Of a stretch of DNA of 64,000 bases, positions 9,137-17,706 are shown in pieces. Origin of the DNA: Rikenellaceae bacterium (lineage in GTDB: Bacteria; Bacteroidota; Bacteroidia; Bacteroidales; Rikenellaceae); the NCBI GenBank assembly GCA_015059955.1, contig SUZK01000003.1, positions 1 to 64,000 of the forward strand. Reading direction: 5' to 3'. A program made the translations under genes and the position numbers. The notes below the pieces were generated by a model. That model made no database searches and was not told the origin of the DNA. It saw only the letters and a list, made by a program, of their open reading frames with translations. Within the stretch, counting starts at the first letter, position 1. Each line of letters opens with the position of its first letter.

Positions 9137-9901
9137 CTACTTAGGCTCCATCACCTTGGCAAGCTTCATTGCCACGGATGATCGGAGCCTATGATTTTTT
9201 ATCGAGGCGAGCGCCGATACGCCCATAATATCGACAATGAAAATCTCCTCTATGCGTCCCAGCGCAGAGCTTGGAATAGGATAGACAGCAAGCTCCACGT
9301 TAGCCGCCTTTGCAGCCCTCGACACCATTCGGTACTCGACCGATGGATACTCCATCGGAGTATAGAGACGCCCCTTATAGAATACGAAGATAGGCGCCCA
9401 TGGGCAACTCAAAACATTACCCTCTGCGTCGACACGCACCGCCACATCACCGCCAAGGTGAGCAACACGACGTGTAGTCATAGCATCCGAAGCCACGCTC
9501 TCGGAGCTCTGGGCAACAATAGGACATGGCACAACATGCTCAATTTCTACACCAGCATAGCGTCTTGCTCGAAGATATATACCATGGCCATAGGTAGGCT
9601 TCTCAACCTCGAACGATAACACTCCGCGCGCATCAAGTCGCATCACAACAGGCACACTATAATCCATCGGGGCATTAGCACAAGCAACAAGTTTGGAGGC
9701 TATTCGTTCGACATCGGCAGCAGCCACAAGCGAGCTAAAACCAAACATATACTCCGATGCCTCGCGCATTATAACAACATGGGTGTTAGCGCCATAAACC
9801 TTTCCGCCGAGAGTATGAATACGCTGCATAACATAGGGCACGTCGAGTCGAAGCTGCGAAGCCTCGACCACCCTACCATCTATCCATGCGATACTTCTCA
9901 T
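9137..9901 (-). CDS. Class IV aminotransferase-like protein without the catalytic lysine
   Basis: 254 residues with the two-domain outline of PLP fold-type IV enzymes (branched-chain aminotransferase / aminodeoxychorismate lyase family). The C-terminal features are recognisable: DAEGNV, IFVFYKGRLYTP, a VEYRMVSRAA stretch in place of GITR, and EEIFIVDIMGV in place of the EVFLTGTAAGV loop. The segment that should hold the PLP lysine (K-x-x-N-Y, before the DEALL-like strand) reads SDAMTTRRVAHLGG, with no lysine, and the downstream E-x-x-SN motif is replaced by SCPWAP. It may therefore not be a working PLP enzyme. It starts 4 nt after holA and is the last gene of the murB-tilS-holA operon. A divergent active enzyme with a displaced lysine is the alternative. 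Confidence 0.7.
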   Translation of the reverse strand: MRSIAWIDGRVVEASQLRLDVPYVMQRIHTLGGKVYGANTHVVIMREASEYMFGFSSLVAAADVERIASKLVACANAPMDYSVPVVMRLDARGVLSFEVEKPTYGHGIYLRARRYAGVEIEHVVPCPIVAQSSESVASDAMTTRRVAHLGGDVAVRVDAEGNVLSCPWAPIFVFYKGRLYTPMEYPSVEYRMVSRAAKAANVELAVYPIPSSALGRIEEIFIVDIMGVSALASIKNHRLRSSVAMKLAKVMEPK

Positions 9902-9905
9902 GTGC

Positions 9906-10988
9906 TTAAAGTGGTGTAAAAATCTTCAACAGCAGCTCGTTAAGGAGCTGTGCATTATCCAAACCGCCATTATTAATTCCCTTGCTCTTAGCATCATACT
10001 CACGTAGCAAACCGATGACATGGAAGACACGGCGGTTCTCCCATCTGCCCACATTGGCCTTAAGCTCTCGCAGAGCATACATATTATTCACACGGATAGC
10101 AGGCATAAGCTCGTTATCCGATGGGAATGGGATATTACGGCGGCGGCTCTGCCACATGTGGTAATTAAGCAAGAAGAGCTGCTGAAAGAGACCGAATAGA
10201 ACGGTGATTACAAGAGTTATAGGATAACTCTTCTGGTTGTGACCAAAGTGGTCGGCAATACGCATAGCACGCGCCACATCCTGTTTGAGGACAGCATCGT
10301 TAAGCTCAAAGGTATTAAACTCCTTAGACAGACCAATATACTGTTCGATATGAGCATCGGTGATACGTCGCTCGTTCGCCGACATCGAGACAGCAAGCTT
10401 ATCCACCTCGTGTGCCATACGACTCAAATCCATACCCACATGCTCCTTGAGCATCGCCATAGCCTTTGGGTCGATACTCATGCCCGCATGTGAGATATAA
10501 GATGTCAGCCACGCATCAACCTCGTAGTCGCGAGGTCTGACTGACTCAAAGACAACACCGCTCTTTGCACAACTCTTATAGAATGCCGTGCGCTTGTCGA
10601 GACCACGCCCAAGTTCTTTATTCTTGTAGCATATAATAAGGATTGTCGAGGACTGCGGCGACGATGTGTAATGAACGAGATTTTCAATCTTCGAGAGCTG
10701 CTGAGCCTCCTTAACGATTATCACCTCATAGGCGCCCATCATCGGCATCTGACGACATAGGTTAACAATCTTTCCAGGGTCGCTATCCAAGCCGTAGACG
10801 GTTATCTGGTTAAACGAGCGCTCTGCTTCGTTGAGTATAGACGAAGATAGCTTATCGGCAATAGCATCAATGAAGTAGCCCTCATCACCTGCGAGCAGGT
10901 AAATAGGAGCGAAACGGCGCGCCTCGATATCCGCCATTATAGTATTATATGCAGTAACACAACTGCTGAAGCTCTGTGTTTTAGCCAT
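9906..10988 (-). CDS. holA: DNA polymerase III subunit delta
   Basis: Clamp-loader subunit that opens the beta sliding clamp during replication. The 360 residues open with the delta pattern FAPIYLLAGDEGYFIDAIADKL, followed by an AAA+-like fold without a P-loop and a helical C-terminal collar domain. QMPMMGAYEVIIVKEAQQL corresponds to the conserved delta motif MPFFGSRRLVVVKNA. The length fits the family (about 330-350). It begins 2 nt after the tilS stop. Confidence 0.9.
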   Translation of the reverse strand: MAKTQSFSSCVTAYNTIMADIEARRFAPIYLLAGDEGYFIDAIADKLSSSILNEAERSFNQITVYGLDSDPGKIVNLCRQMPMMGAYEVIIVKEAQQLSKIENLVHYTSSPQSSTILIICYKNKELGRGLDKRTAFYKSCAKSGVVFESVRPRDYEVDAWLTSYISHAGMSIDPKAMAMLKEHVGMDLSRMAHEVDKLAVSMSANERRITDAHIEQYIGLSKEFNTFELNDAVLKQDVARAMRIADHFGHNQKSYPITLVITVLFGLFQQLFLLNYHMWQSRRRNIPFPSDNELMPAIRVNNMYALRELKANVGRWENRRVFHVIGLLREYDAKSKGINNGGLDNAQLLNELLLKIFTPL

Positions 10989-10990
10989 TG

Positions 10991-12343
10991 TTAACTAAAT
11001 ATTCGGTTAATACTCACGCGGAGCACTCTTTCGGTATTCTTTGTTATCGCAAAACGATTGTCAATACGGCGACCCACAACCCACACAACATCACTATCCG
11101 ACAGTAGTAGCATCTGTCGCTGCTTGTCGACAATAGAGACTTTGCTGTCTACTAAGAAGTCGCTTATCTTTTTACGTCCCTGCATGCCGAGTGGCACAAA
11201 CGAGTCACCATCACGCCACGCCCTTACCTGTAAAGGATAGGTGATTTTATCGGCATCCAGTAGCGCCACGTTAGCGCCTTGGTCGAGGGTTTCAACACGA
11301 CTGACATCGAGATATTCAAAATTCAGCGTCAGCCCACCATATTCATAGCTACCCGCCTCCTCGAGAAGGAGTGTATCGCACCTCGCAGCCGACCTATCTT
11401 TAGGTGTTATGATGACACATCCTCTGTCAACTACGGCCACCATCTGCGAGGCATAGAAGCGACGGCCTGACACACCACTATCCAACGCTGCGCATATATC
11501 ATCAACGACATCGCCCTTGAAGCCAAACTCCGAGTTTAGTATCTCATAGATTACGAAGCTACGGGGCAACGAGGCGTCGATAGCATTGACATCTAATTTG
11601 CAGCCATCACCCAACGAATGAAGTGCATCGCTCTTAATACGTGCTATCGAGGCATCGATATATTGTTGAGCCTGGTCGAGCATCGCAATATTACGACGCA
11701 TCACGCTGGTATACTGAGGATTAATCTCTCGCATCATAGGAACAACCTCATGTCTTATCCTATTGCGGAGATACTTGGTCGAACTATTCGACGAGTCCTC
11801 TCTAAACGCGATATTATTGGCTTTGGCAAAACTCAATATCTCATCGCGCGTAGCAAATAGCAGAGGTCGCACAACGCGTTTGTTTCGCGCCGATATACCC
11901 GTAAGACCACGAAGACCTGTACCACGCAACATATTTATAAAGCAGGTCTCGATGGAGTCGTCAAGATGGTGAGCAACAGCCACTACCGAGTAGCCATGCT
12001 TATCGCACAGCTCCTCGAACCATGCGTAACGCAGACGGCGTGCAGCCATCTCCATCGACTCACCGGTCTCAGCCATAACACCCACGGTATCGAAGCGCGT
12101 AGAGTGATACTCTACGCCCAACTTAGCTACCTCCTGCTCAACGAGACATTCGTCGCCATCGCTCTCAGCACCACGCAGTTGGAAGTTACAATGAGCCACA
12201 GCAAAGCGGTAGCCAGCATCCACCATAAGCCTCATAAGCACCATAGAGTCGACACCTCCCGACACAGCGAGAAGCGCCCTATCGTCATGCTCAAAGAGCC
12301 CATGATGAGCTACGAACTCACGAAACCTCGCAACAAGAGACAT
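10991..12343 (-). CDS. tilS: tRNA(Ile)-lysidine synthetase
   Basis: Attaches lysine to C34 of the CAU-anticodon isoleucine tRNA so that it decodes AUA; an essential cytoplasmic enzyme. The N-terminal PP-loop ATP-pyrophosphatase motif SGGVDS is at 28-33. Further TilS features are HCNFQLRGAESDGDE (about 71-85), AHHLDDSIET (about 122-131) and the NSSTKYLRNRIRHEV stretch (about 185-199). The C-terminal half (about 250-450) holds the TilS substrate-binding domains, ending in the DGDSFVPLGMQGRKKISDF region. At 450 residues it is full length for Bacteroidota. Confidence 0.93.
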   Translation of the reverse strand: MSLVARFREFVAHHGLFEHDDRALLAVSGGVDSMVLMRLMVDAGYRFAVAHCNFQLRGAESDGDECLVEQEVAKLGVEYHSTRFDTVGVMAETGESMEMAARRLRYAWFEELCDKHGYSVVAVAHHLDDSIETCFINMLRGTGLRGLTGISARNKRVVRPLLFATRDEILSFAKANNIAFREDSSNSSTKYLRNRIRHEVVPMMREINPQYTSVMRRNIAMLDQAQQYIDASIARIKSDALHSLGDGCKLDVNAIDASLPRSFVIYEILNSEFGFKGDVVDDICAALDSGVSGRRFYASQMVAVVDRGCVIITPKDRSAARCDTLLLEEAGSYEYGGLTLNFEYLDVSRVETLDQGANVALLDADKITYPLQVRAWRDGDSFVPLGMQGRKKISDFLVDSKVSIVDKQRQMLLLSDSDVVWVVGRRIDNRFAITKNTERVLRVSINRIFS

Positions 12344-12352
12344 AGCGCCGCT

Positions 12353-13366
12353 CTACAAAATATTTACCTCAGGAGATATAGCCACGCCAAACTTATGCTC
12401 AACAACGCTAATAACGAAGTCGGCAAAATGTTTGACATCGTAACCCGAAGCTGTGCCATAGTTCACCAAGACGAGAGCCTGATGCTCGTGCACACCTACG
12501 CCATGCTCACGATAGCCCTTCAATCCCGACTGGTCGATAAGCCATCCCGCAGCAAGCTTAACCTTGTTAGGCTCACCAGGTACATCGTAGTGAGGCATAG
12601 ATGGGTACTCGTCAAGGAGTCGCTCGGCAACCTCGCGCTCGACGATTGGATTCTTGAAGAAGCTACCGGCATTACCCAAGACCTTTGGGTCGGGCAACTT
12701 ACGGCCGCGGATGGCGGTTATAGCACAACGGATATTCGCAAGCGACACACCACCCAACGCCTCCACCTCGCGCATCACATCGCCGTAGCCAAGATTTGGC
12801 TTTGGGGCACGCCACAAGCGCATCTCGACAGCCATGATGATTGCCACGCCGCGAAGTTCCTGCTTGAAGATACTCTCTCGATATGCAAAGCGACACTCCT
12901 CGTTTGTAAGGCGCACGACATTCATCGTTCTGCAATCGAAGTACTCAACATGAGTGATGACATCCTTAGCCTCAGCGCCATAGGCACCTATATTCTGCAC
13001 CGGAGCAGCACCCACAGAGCTGGGTATTGCCGAGAGGTTCTCCATACCCCACAGCCCCTTGTCGACGCTCCACTGCACGAGAGTATCCCAGTCGGCAGCC
13101 GCCTCGACACGAATATCTACATAGTCATCAGTCTCAGCCAACACCTCCAACTCGCGACATACGGGCGTAAGGACAACCCCATCGTAGTCGTGCGTAAAGA
13201 GGGTGTTGTTGCCAGCACCGAGGATATACCACTTTTCGGGGTTATGCTCACTAAAATAGCTACGCAGGTCCTCTACGTTTTCGAACTCCACGAGCGTTTT
13301 CACCTGGTGGTGAACGCCGAAACTTATGCGTGGAGCGATGTTTATGTTATTATAAATATGTATCAT
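12353..13366 (-). CDS. murB: UDP-N-acetylenolpyruvoylglucosamine reductase
   Basis: FAD enzyme that reduces UDP-GlcNAc-enolpyruvate to UDP-MurNAc with NADPH, the second step of peptidoglycan precursor synthesis. The 337 residues include the FAD-binding motif ILGAGNNTLF (about 48-57), IPSSVGAAPVQNIGAYG (about 113-129) and the serine region GNAGSFFKNP (about 226-235, catalytic Ser in GSFF). The Tyr-containing loop and length match type I (E. coli-like) MurB. A TAACTTTG -7 box lies at 13371-13378, ending only 5 nt upstream of the ATG, so the messenger would be leaderless or nearly so. Confidence 0.93.
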   Translation of the reverse strand: MIHIYNNINIAPRISFGVHHQVKTLVEFENVEDLRSYFSEHNPEKWYILGAGNNTLFTHDYDGVVLTPVCRELEVLAETDDYVDIRVEAAADWDTLVQWSVDKGLWGMENLSAIPSSVGAAPVQNIGAYGAEAKDVITHVEYFDCRTMNVVRLTNEECRFAYRESIFKQELRGVAIIMAVEMRLWRAPKPNLGYGDVMREVEALGGVSLANIRCAITAIRGRKLPDPKVLGNAGSFFKNPIVEREVAERLLDEYPSMPHYDVPGEPNKVKLAAGWLIDQSGLKGYREHGVGVHEHQALVLVNYGTASGYDVKHFADFVISVVEHKFGVAISPEVNIL

Positions 13367-13370
13367 AGTG

Positions 13371-13398
13371 CAAAGTTAAAAAAAAATTACTATATTTG
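13371..13398. promoter_or_regulatory. Divergent -7 elements between murB and the DUF4301 gene
   Basis: Minus strand: TAACTTTG at 13371-13378 directing murB, with no clear -33 partner. Plus strand: TATATTTG at 13391-13398 directing the DUF4301 gene, again without a clear -33 TTTG, predicting a leader of about 75 nt. Confidence 0.45.
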
Positions 13399-13475
13399 GG
13401 AGAAATTTTCGACAATAATAGTGCGCAAGCAGATTTTATTCAACCGAAAAATTAATAACCAACCCATATACTACT

Positions 13476-14909
13476 ATGTTTACCGCACAAGACATCGCCC
13501 TTATCGAGGCTCGTGGCATGAGCGTCGAGGAGGTAAAACAACAGATTGAGAACTTTCGTAGAGGATTTCCATCACTTCCAGTGGTGCGTGCAGCATCGGG
13601 TGGCGATGGTGTGAAGCAGCTTGATGACAACGCGGTTAAGAGTGCTGAGGCATACTACGCTGAGCGAGTATCGTCACTCCGCACCCTCAAGTTTGTTCCT
13701 GCATCGGGCGCAGCAACGCGTATGTTCAAGGAGCTTTTCGAGTATGTCAACGACGACAAGCGTACGCCAGGCATAGACAAGTTGATTGTCAACCTCGAAA
13801 AGTTTGCATTCTTTGCCGAGCTCGCCAAGTTCCTAAAACCGCAGATTGAGGATAAGGATGTCGTTCGCAACATCATTATCGATGGCCTTGCCTACGGCTC
13901 TAAGCCTAAGGGCCTTGTAACCTTCCACGCCTATAAGGAGGGTGCACGCAAGCCCGTTGAGGAGCACCTTGTGGAGGCCGCGCTATACGCCTCAAATGGC
14001 GAGCGTGCAGCGATACACTTCACCGTATCACCTGAGCATCAGGCCGGTTTCGAGGCTCTTCTTGCAGAGCGCCAGCGTCACTACGAGGAAAAGTTTGGCG
14101 TGAAGTACGACGTTAGCTTCTCGATACAGAGCCCTGCTACCGACACTATTGCCGTTAACCCCGACAACACCCCATTCCGTACCGAGGATGGCAAGTTGTT
14201 GTTCCGCCCTGCGGGTCATGGTGCCCTTATCACCAACCTCGACAAACTCAACGCCGACATCATCTTTGTTAAGAATATCGATAACGTAACTACTGACGAG
14301 CGCAAGGCTGACACCATCACCTTCAAGCGCGTGTTGGCAGGCGAGCTACTACGTCTTCAGGAGCGACTCTTCGAGCTTCTACGTGCCTACGAGCGAGGCG
14401 AGGACAGGGATGCCGAGGCCGTAGCCTTCCTCCGCGACGAGCTATGCTGCAAGCTTCCAGAGAATGCATCACGCGAGCTAATCATCGCAACTCTCGACCG
14501 TCCTATCCGCGTCTGCGGCATGGTAAAGAATGAGGGTGAGCCTGGTGGTGGTCCATTCTGGGTACGCGACGACGAGGGCCGCGAGCAGTTGCAGATTGCC
14601 GAGTCGAGCCAGATTGCCAAGGAGGATATACATCTTATGAAGGAGGCAACGCACTTCAACCCCGTGGACTTGGTTTGCGGTGTTATGCGTTACGATGGTA
14701 CGAAGTATGACCTCACGAAGTATACCGACCCTAAGACTGGCTTTATCTCGTCGAAGTCGGCAGGCGGCCGCGAGCTTCGTGCCCAGGAGCTTCCAGGCCT
14801 CTGGAATGGCGCTATGGCCAATTGGAACACCATCTTTGTGGAGGTACCAATCTCGACATTCTCGCCAGTGAAGGTTGTTCAGGATCTACTTCGCCCAGAG
14901 CACCAGTAG
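13476..14909 (+). CDS. DUF4301 family protein
   Basis: 477-residue soluble protein without signal peptide or membrane helix. I recognise it as the Bacteroidota family DUF4301 from its opening (FTAQDIALIEARGMSVEEV) and the conserved internal FVPASGAATRMFKELFEY near residue 70. The GAATRMFK stretch and a later GHGALITNLDKLNADIIFVKNIDN segment (about 247-270) resemble sugar-nucleotidyltransferase-type folds, but I cannot assign a reaction. It is monocistronic, facing the SUMF1-fold gene, with a bidirectional terminator between them. Confidence 0.8.
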   Translation: MFTAQDIALIEARGMSVEEVKQQIENFRRGFPSLPVVRAASGGDGVKQLDDNAVKSAEAYYAERVSSLRTLKFVPASGAATRMFKELFEYVNDDKRTPGIDKLIVNLEKFAFFAELAKFLKPQIEDKDVVRNIIIDGLAYGSKPKGLVTFHAYKEGARKPVEEHLVEAALYASNGERAAIHFTVSPEHQAGFEALLAERQRHYEEKFGVKYDVSFSIQSPATDTIAVNPDNTPFRTEDGKLLFRPAGHGALITNLDKLNADIIFVKNIDNVTTDERKADTITFKRVLAGELLRLQERLFELLRAYERGEDRDAEAVAFLRDELCCKLPENASRELIIATLDRPIRVCGMVKNEGEPGGGPFWVRDDEGREQLQIAESSQIAKEDIHLMKEATHFNPVDLVCGVMRYDGTKYDLTKYTDPKTGFISSKSAGGRELRAQELPGLWNGAMANWNTIFVEVPISTFSPVKVVQDLLRPEHQ

Positions 14910-14915
14910 AGGAAG

Positions 14916-14936
14916 AGAGTACAGAGTACAGAGTAC
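14916..14936. repeat. 7-nt tandem repeat AGAGTAC x3
   Basis: Three exact copies of AGAGTAC directly after the stop of the DUF4301 gene and just before the terminator. A small tandem repeat of unknown meaning. Confidence 0.8.
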
Positions 14937-14940
14937 AGAT

Positions 14941-14975
14941 AAAAGAGAGCGTTGTCGTGGACAACACTCTCTTTT
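14941..14975. terminator. Bidirectional terminator between convergent genes
   Basis: 16-nt arms AAAAGAGAG-C-GTTGTC and GACAAC-A-CTCTCTTTT around a 3-nt loop, with a single A-C mismatch. A-run on one side and T-run on the other suit both the DUF4301 gene (plus) and the SUMF1-fold gene (minus). Confidence 0.8.
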
Positions 14976-15005
14976 TAGTTATAGCTTAGGGTAGAATAAA
15001 ATTCC

Positions 15006-15851
15006 TTATAAACTCGAAGAGACAGCGAGGCGGAAGCCGAAATCGAAGTCACTGCTGCCGGGATTGCGTGCCGTCGCGATGAGCGACTCGGCAGTAATCG
15101 GCAAAGCTGCCCAGCTACCTCCGCGGAGCACGCGGCGGTCTCCAGTCGATGGACCCTTTGGGTTCTTTGGGGGACTTTCTTTGTAGTAATTTTTGCCATA
15201 CCAATCACTACACCACTCCCATACATTACCGCTCATATCGTAGATACCAAGCTCGTTAGATGACTTGGTCTTTACCTCATGTGTACCATAGGTATTTCCA
15301 TTGTTACCATTACTATTATTCCAATACCACGCTACATTATCAAGAGTGTTGCTACCGCTATAAGTATATCCATTACTCTTATTACCTCCACGGGCGGCAT
15401 ACTCCCACTGTGCTTCAGTGGGCAAGGTGAAGTTATATTTGTAGTTGGTCTTCGCGTTTAACTCTTTGCAGAAATCTATCGCCTCAGTGTAGCTAACATA
15501 GTATGCTGGATAATTAGTTCCATAGCCATAGCCTTGAGTCCAGCCCTTTTCAGCACCCATAACAGCTCGCCACAAACCCTGGGTAACCTCAGTCTCTGCT
15601 ATCCAATAACCATCAAGCGTAACACTATGGCGAGGCTGTTCATTACTGTTGCCCACACCAGCAGGGCTACCCATATCAAAACGGCCGCCCTCGACCCATA
15701 TCATCTTAAAGGTTACATCGCCAACGGTAACGGTGAAGTTGGCCGGTTGGGTCTGCTGACCCTGTGACTCCGCATCATCAGATGGAGTCGTTGCAAAGAG
15801 GCATGGCGCGCACAACAATATGGCAGCCATAGTAATTAAGAATCTTTTCAT
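15006..15851 (-). CDS. Secreted SUMF1-fold (formylglycine-generating-enzyme-like) protein
   Basis: 281 residues with a signal peptide (MKRFLITMAAILLCAPCLFA) and then an FGE-sulfatase/SUMF1 domain (about 50-280). Typical segments are WVEGGRFDMGSP, SVTLDGYWIAETEVTQGLWRAVMG, LPTEAQWEYAARGG, NELGIYDMSGNVWEWCSDWYG and RVLRGGSWAA. The C-terminal region where true FGE enzymes have their copper-binding cysteine pair has no cysteine, so it is unlikely to make formylglycine; similar domains act as binding or structural modules. The longer open frame from 16049 is rejected because a consensus promoter (15885-15915) lies downstream of that start. Confidence 0.85.
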   Translation of the reverse strand: MKRFLITMAAILLCAPCLFATTPSDDAESQGQQTQPANFTVTVGDVTFKMIWVEGGRFDMGSPAGVGNSNEQPRHSVTLDGYWIAETEVTQGLWRAVMGAEKGWTQGYGYGTNYPAYYVSYTEAIDFCKELNAKTNYKYNFTLPTEAQWEYAARGGNKSNGYTYSGSNTLDNVAWYWNNSNGNNGNTYGTHEVKTKSSNELGIYDMSGNVWEWCSDWYGKNYYKESPPKNPKGPSTGDRRVLRGGSWAALPITAESLIATARNPGSSDFDFGFRLAVSSSL

Positions 15852-15884
15852 CGTATTAAGTATTATTATATTTGTTCGATATAG

Positions 15885-15915
15885 CAAAGGTAAATATAGT
15901 ATTACACACCACAAA
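15885..15915 (-). promoter_or_regulatory. Promoter of the SUMF1-fold gene
   Basis: Minus strand TTTG (15912-15915), 19 nt, TACCTTTG (15885-15892). It predicts a leader of about 30 nt and fixes the start codon at 15851. Confidence 0.75.
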
Positions 15916-15963
15916 ATAAACAAGCCGTTAATGTACAAAACATATGGATTATTGTACGAAATA

Positions 15964-16539
15964 TCAATACTCCATTGTGAAGATATAGAGCAGGGCGATG
16001 TTCGACATCGACCAGTTATCGTCGAAGTCGTGCTCGGTGGTCTGCTCACCCCAGTAGTCGGGCTTATTTATCTCCGAGACACCTATCCTACGCCCCGACC
16101 TATCGTAGTGCTCAACACGTATCTCACCCCAGTAGTCGGGCTTATTACACTTCGAGCGTGCCACCATATTGCTGCGAGCATCGTAGTGTTTAACCTCCGT
16201 AACGCCCCAGTAATCAGGCTTCTCGATAATGCTATAACCATCGCGAGAGCCATCCTTAATGTAGTGCTCGACACGTACCTCACCCCAGTAGTCAGCCTTC
16301 TTAACTATTGAATATCCAGCACGGTAGCCTCTTGCATCTTCATAGTCGATGCGCACCTCGCCCCAGTAATTAGGTTTGTTAATGGTCGCAGTATAAATCT
16401 CCGAGCCGTTGCGCTCCTTGACCACGACCTCCGTATCACCCCAGTAGTCAGGCTTCTTGCGCACACTCTTGAAGTCCTGCGCCGAGAGCGACACGGAGCA
16501 TAACACAATGGCAAATATTAGTAGTGCAATGCGTCTCAT
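15964..16539 (-). CDS. Secreted protein of six DYWG repeats
   Basis: 191 residues: a signal peptide (about 1-20, ending SLSAQ), then six tandem repeats of about 26 residues, each opening K-(P/A)-(D/N)-Y-W-G. Within the repeats the pattern is roughly KPDYWGE-(V/I)-RVEHYD-x-x-G-x-x-x-G-(Y/V)-S-I-x-K, that is, alternating beta-type residues with conserved Tyr-Trp-Gly. I do not recognise a named family; it suggests a small beta-repeat or cell-wall or ligand-binding protein in the periplasm or outer membrane. The last repeat is followed by a short hydrophobic end (NIALLYIFTMEY). It starts 4 nt after the PTS IIC-like gene and is probably co-transcribed with it. Function unknown. Confidence 0.8.
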   Translation of the reverse strand: MRRIALLIFAIVLCSVSLSAQDFKSVRKKPDYWGDTEVVVKERNGSEIYTATINKPNYWGEVRIDYEDARGYRAGYSIVKKADYWGEVRVEHYIKDGSRDGYSIIEKPDYWGVTEVKHYDARSNMVARSKCNKPDYWGEIRVEHYDRSGRRIGVSEINKPDYWGEQTTEHDFDDNWSMSNIALLYIFTMEY

Positions 16540-16543
16540 GGTA

Positions 16544-17572
16544 TTATCGTTTTAGCTTCATATCGCCATCCTCAACCCAGCCCATACGCTTCATAGCCAT
16601 ATGTATAAGCAGGCTTAATACGGCGGGAGCAATAAAATAGAGTCCAACAATCTCGATAAGGAGTGTCGCATGATTCATCGTGGGCGCCATACTCTCCCAG
16701 CAGCCGATAGGACCTACAAGACCCGACGTACCCATACCTGCGCCAGCAGCACTATTCGTCATCTTTAGCCAAACGGTAGATACAGGTCCAAGGATTGCAG
16801 ATGTGAGCGTAGGTGCAAGCCATATAATAGGTTTTCGAGCAATATTTCCAATCTGAAGCATCGACGTACCGAGGCCCTGCGATATAAGGCCGCCCATACC
16901 ATTATCCTTATAGCTGATAACAGCAAAACCAACCATCTGCGCACAGCATCCCACCGTTGCAGCACCCGCAGCCAAACCGCCAATACCTATCGAGATACAC
17001 AGCGCCGCAGAGCTAATTGGCAGTGTCAGTATACAACCAACCATCACCGAGACTACAACGCCCATTACAAAGGGGTTGAGTTGCGTAGCGCGGTTGATAA
17101 CAGCGCCCAACGACATCACCCACTCGTTGATAGGAGCACAGCAATACTTCGCAAACAGACCACCAACGATAACTGCCACAAGGGGTGTGATGATGATATC
17201 CACGGGCGTACGCTTAGACACTAACGAACCTGCCTCTATACCGACAATAGCGGCAAGATATGCACCAACAGGTCCACCAAACTGGTAACCTAACGCTCCG
17301 ACACCCACGGCCGAGATGGTGACAAGCAGGTCTCGTTTCAATCCCAAAGCGATGGCCAAGCCGATGGCACCACCAACAACAGGCGCAGACTGCAACAGCG
17401 TCGCAATATCCATTAAGAAGTCGAGGCCCTCGATAGAGGCTATCTGCTTGACGATAAGGCCCAAGATAAGCGAACAGAAGAGACCCATAGCCATAAAGCT
17501 AAGGGCATCTATGACATAGGTATCGAAGAGGCGTCGAGCGAGCGACTTCTGTATAGTATTAGTTTGAGTCAT
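16544..17572 (-). CDS. PTS IIC-like membrane protein (PTS_IIC_2 family)
   Basis: 342 residues, almost entirely membrane: about nine to ten hydrophobic segments rich in Gly and Ala. Motifs such as GYQFGGPVGAYLAAIVGIEAG and SGLVGPIGCWES resemble the stand-alone EIIC family often annotated as 'PTS sugar transporter subunit IIC'. No EIIA, EIIB, HPr or enzyme I gene is near, so phosphotransferase coupling is doubtful. It heads a transcription unit with the DYWG-repeat gene. A -7 box TACATTTG on the minus strand (17597-17604) gives a leader of about 20 nt. Substrate unknown. Confidence 0.75.
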   Translation of the reverse strand: MTQTNTIQKSLARRLFDTYVIDALSFMAMGLFCSLILGLIVKQIASIEGLDFLMDIATLLQSAPVVGGAIGLAIALGLKRDLLVTISAVGVGALGYQFGGPVGAYLAAIVGIEAGSLVSKRTPVDIIITPLVAVIVGGLFAKYCCAPINEWVMSLGAVINRATQLNPFVMGVVVSVMVGCILTLPISSAALCISIGIGGLAAGAATVGCCAQMVGFAVISYKDNGMGGLISQGLGTSMLQIGNIARKPIIWLAPTLTSAILGPVSTVWLKMTNSAAGAGMGTSGLVGPIGCWESMAPTMNHATLLIEIVGLYFIAPAVLSLLIHMAMKRMGWVEDGDMKLKR

Positions 17573-17596
17573 ACACGTTTTACATGGTTGCTATCA

Positions 17597-17604
17597 CAAA
17601 TGTA
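17597..17604 (-). promoter_or_regulatory. -7 box of the PTS IIC-like gene
   Basis: TACATTTG on the minus strand, about 25 nt upstream of the ATG. The -33 partner is weak. Confidence 0.45.
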
Positions 17605-17656
17605 TAAAATAATTGCCACATTATAACACAATAACTTCACAAAAAATGCTTCAAAA

Positions 17657-17687
17657 GTTGGTAATCCCCCATTTTTTCGTATATTTG
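17657..17687 (+). promoter_or_regulatory. Promoter of the M16 peptidase operon
   Basis: GTTG (17657-17660), 19 nt, TATATTTG (17680-17687). It predicts a leader of about 16 nt before the ATG at 17707. Confidence 0.65.
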
Positions 17688-17706
17688 TATTGAATAATCA
17701 ACAGCT

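Noticed and set aside
11966..13549. 527-residue plus-strand open frame
   Set aside because: It is antisense to tilS and murB, has no family-like sequence, and results from the codon usage of the true genes.
14916..14936. CRISPR-like or phase-variation repeat
   Set aside because: Only three 7-nt units after a stop codon, with no spacers and outside any promoter or coding sequence.
15852..16049. N-terminal extension of the SUMF1-fold protein
   Set aside because: The extension overlaps the DYWG-repeat gene and runs across a consensus promoter; the signal peptide begins at 15851.
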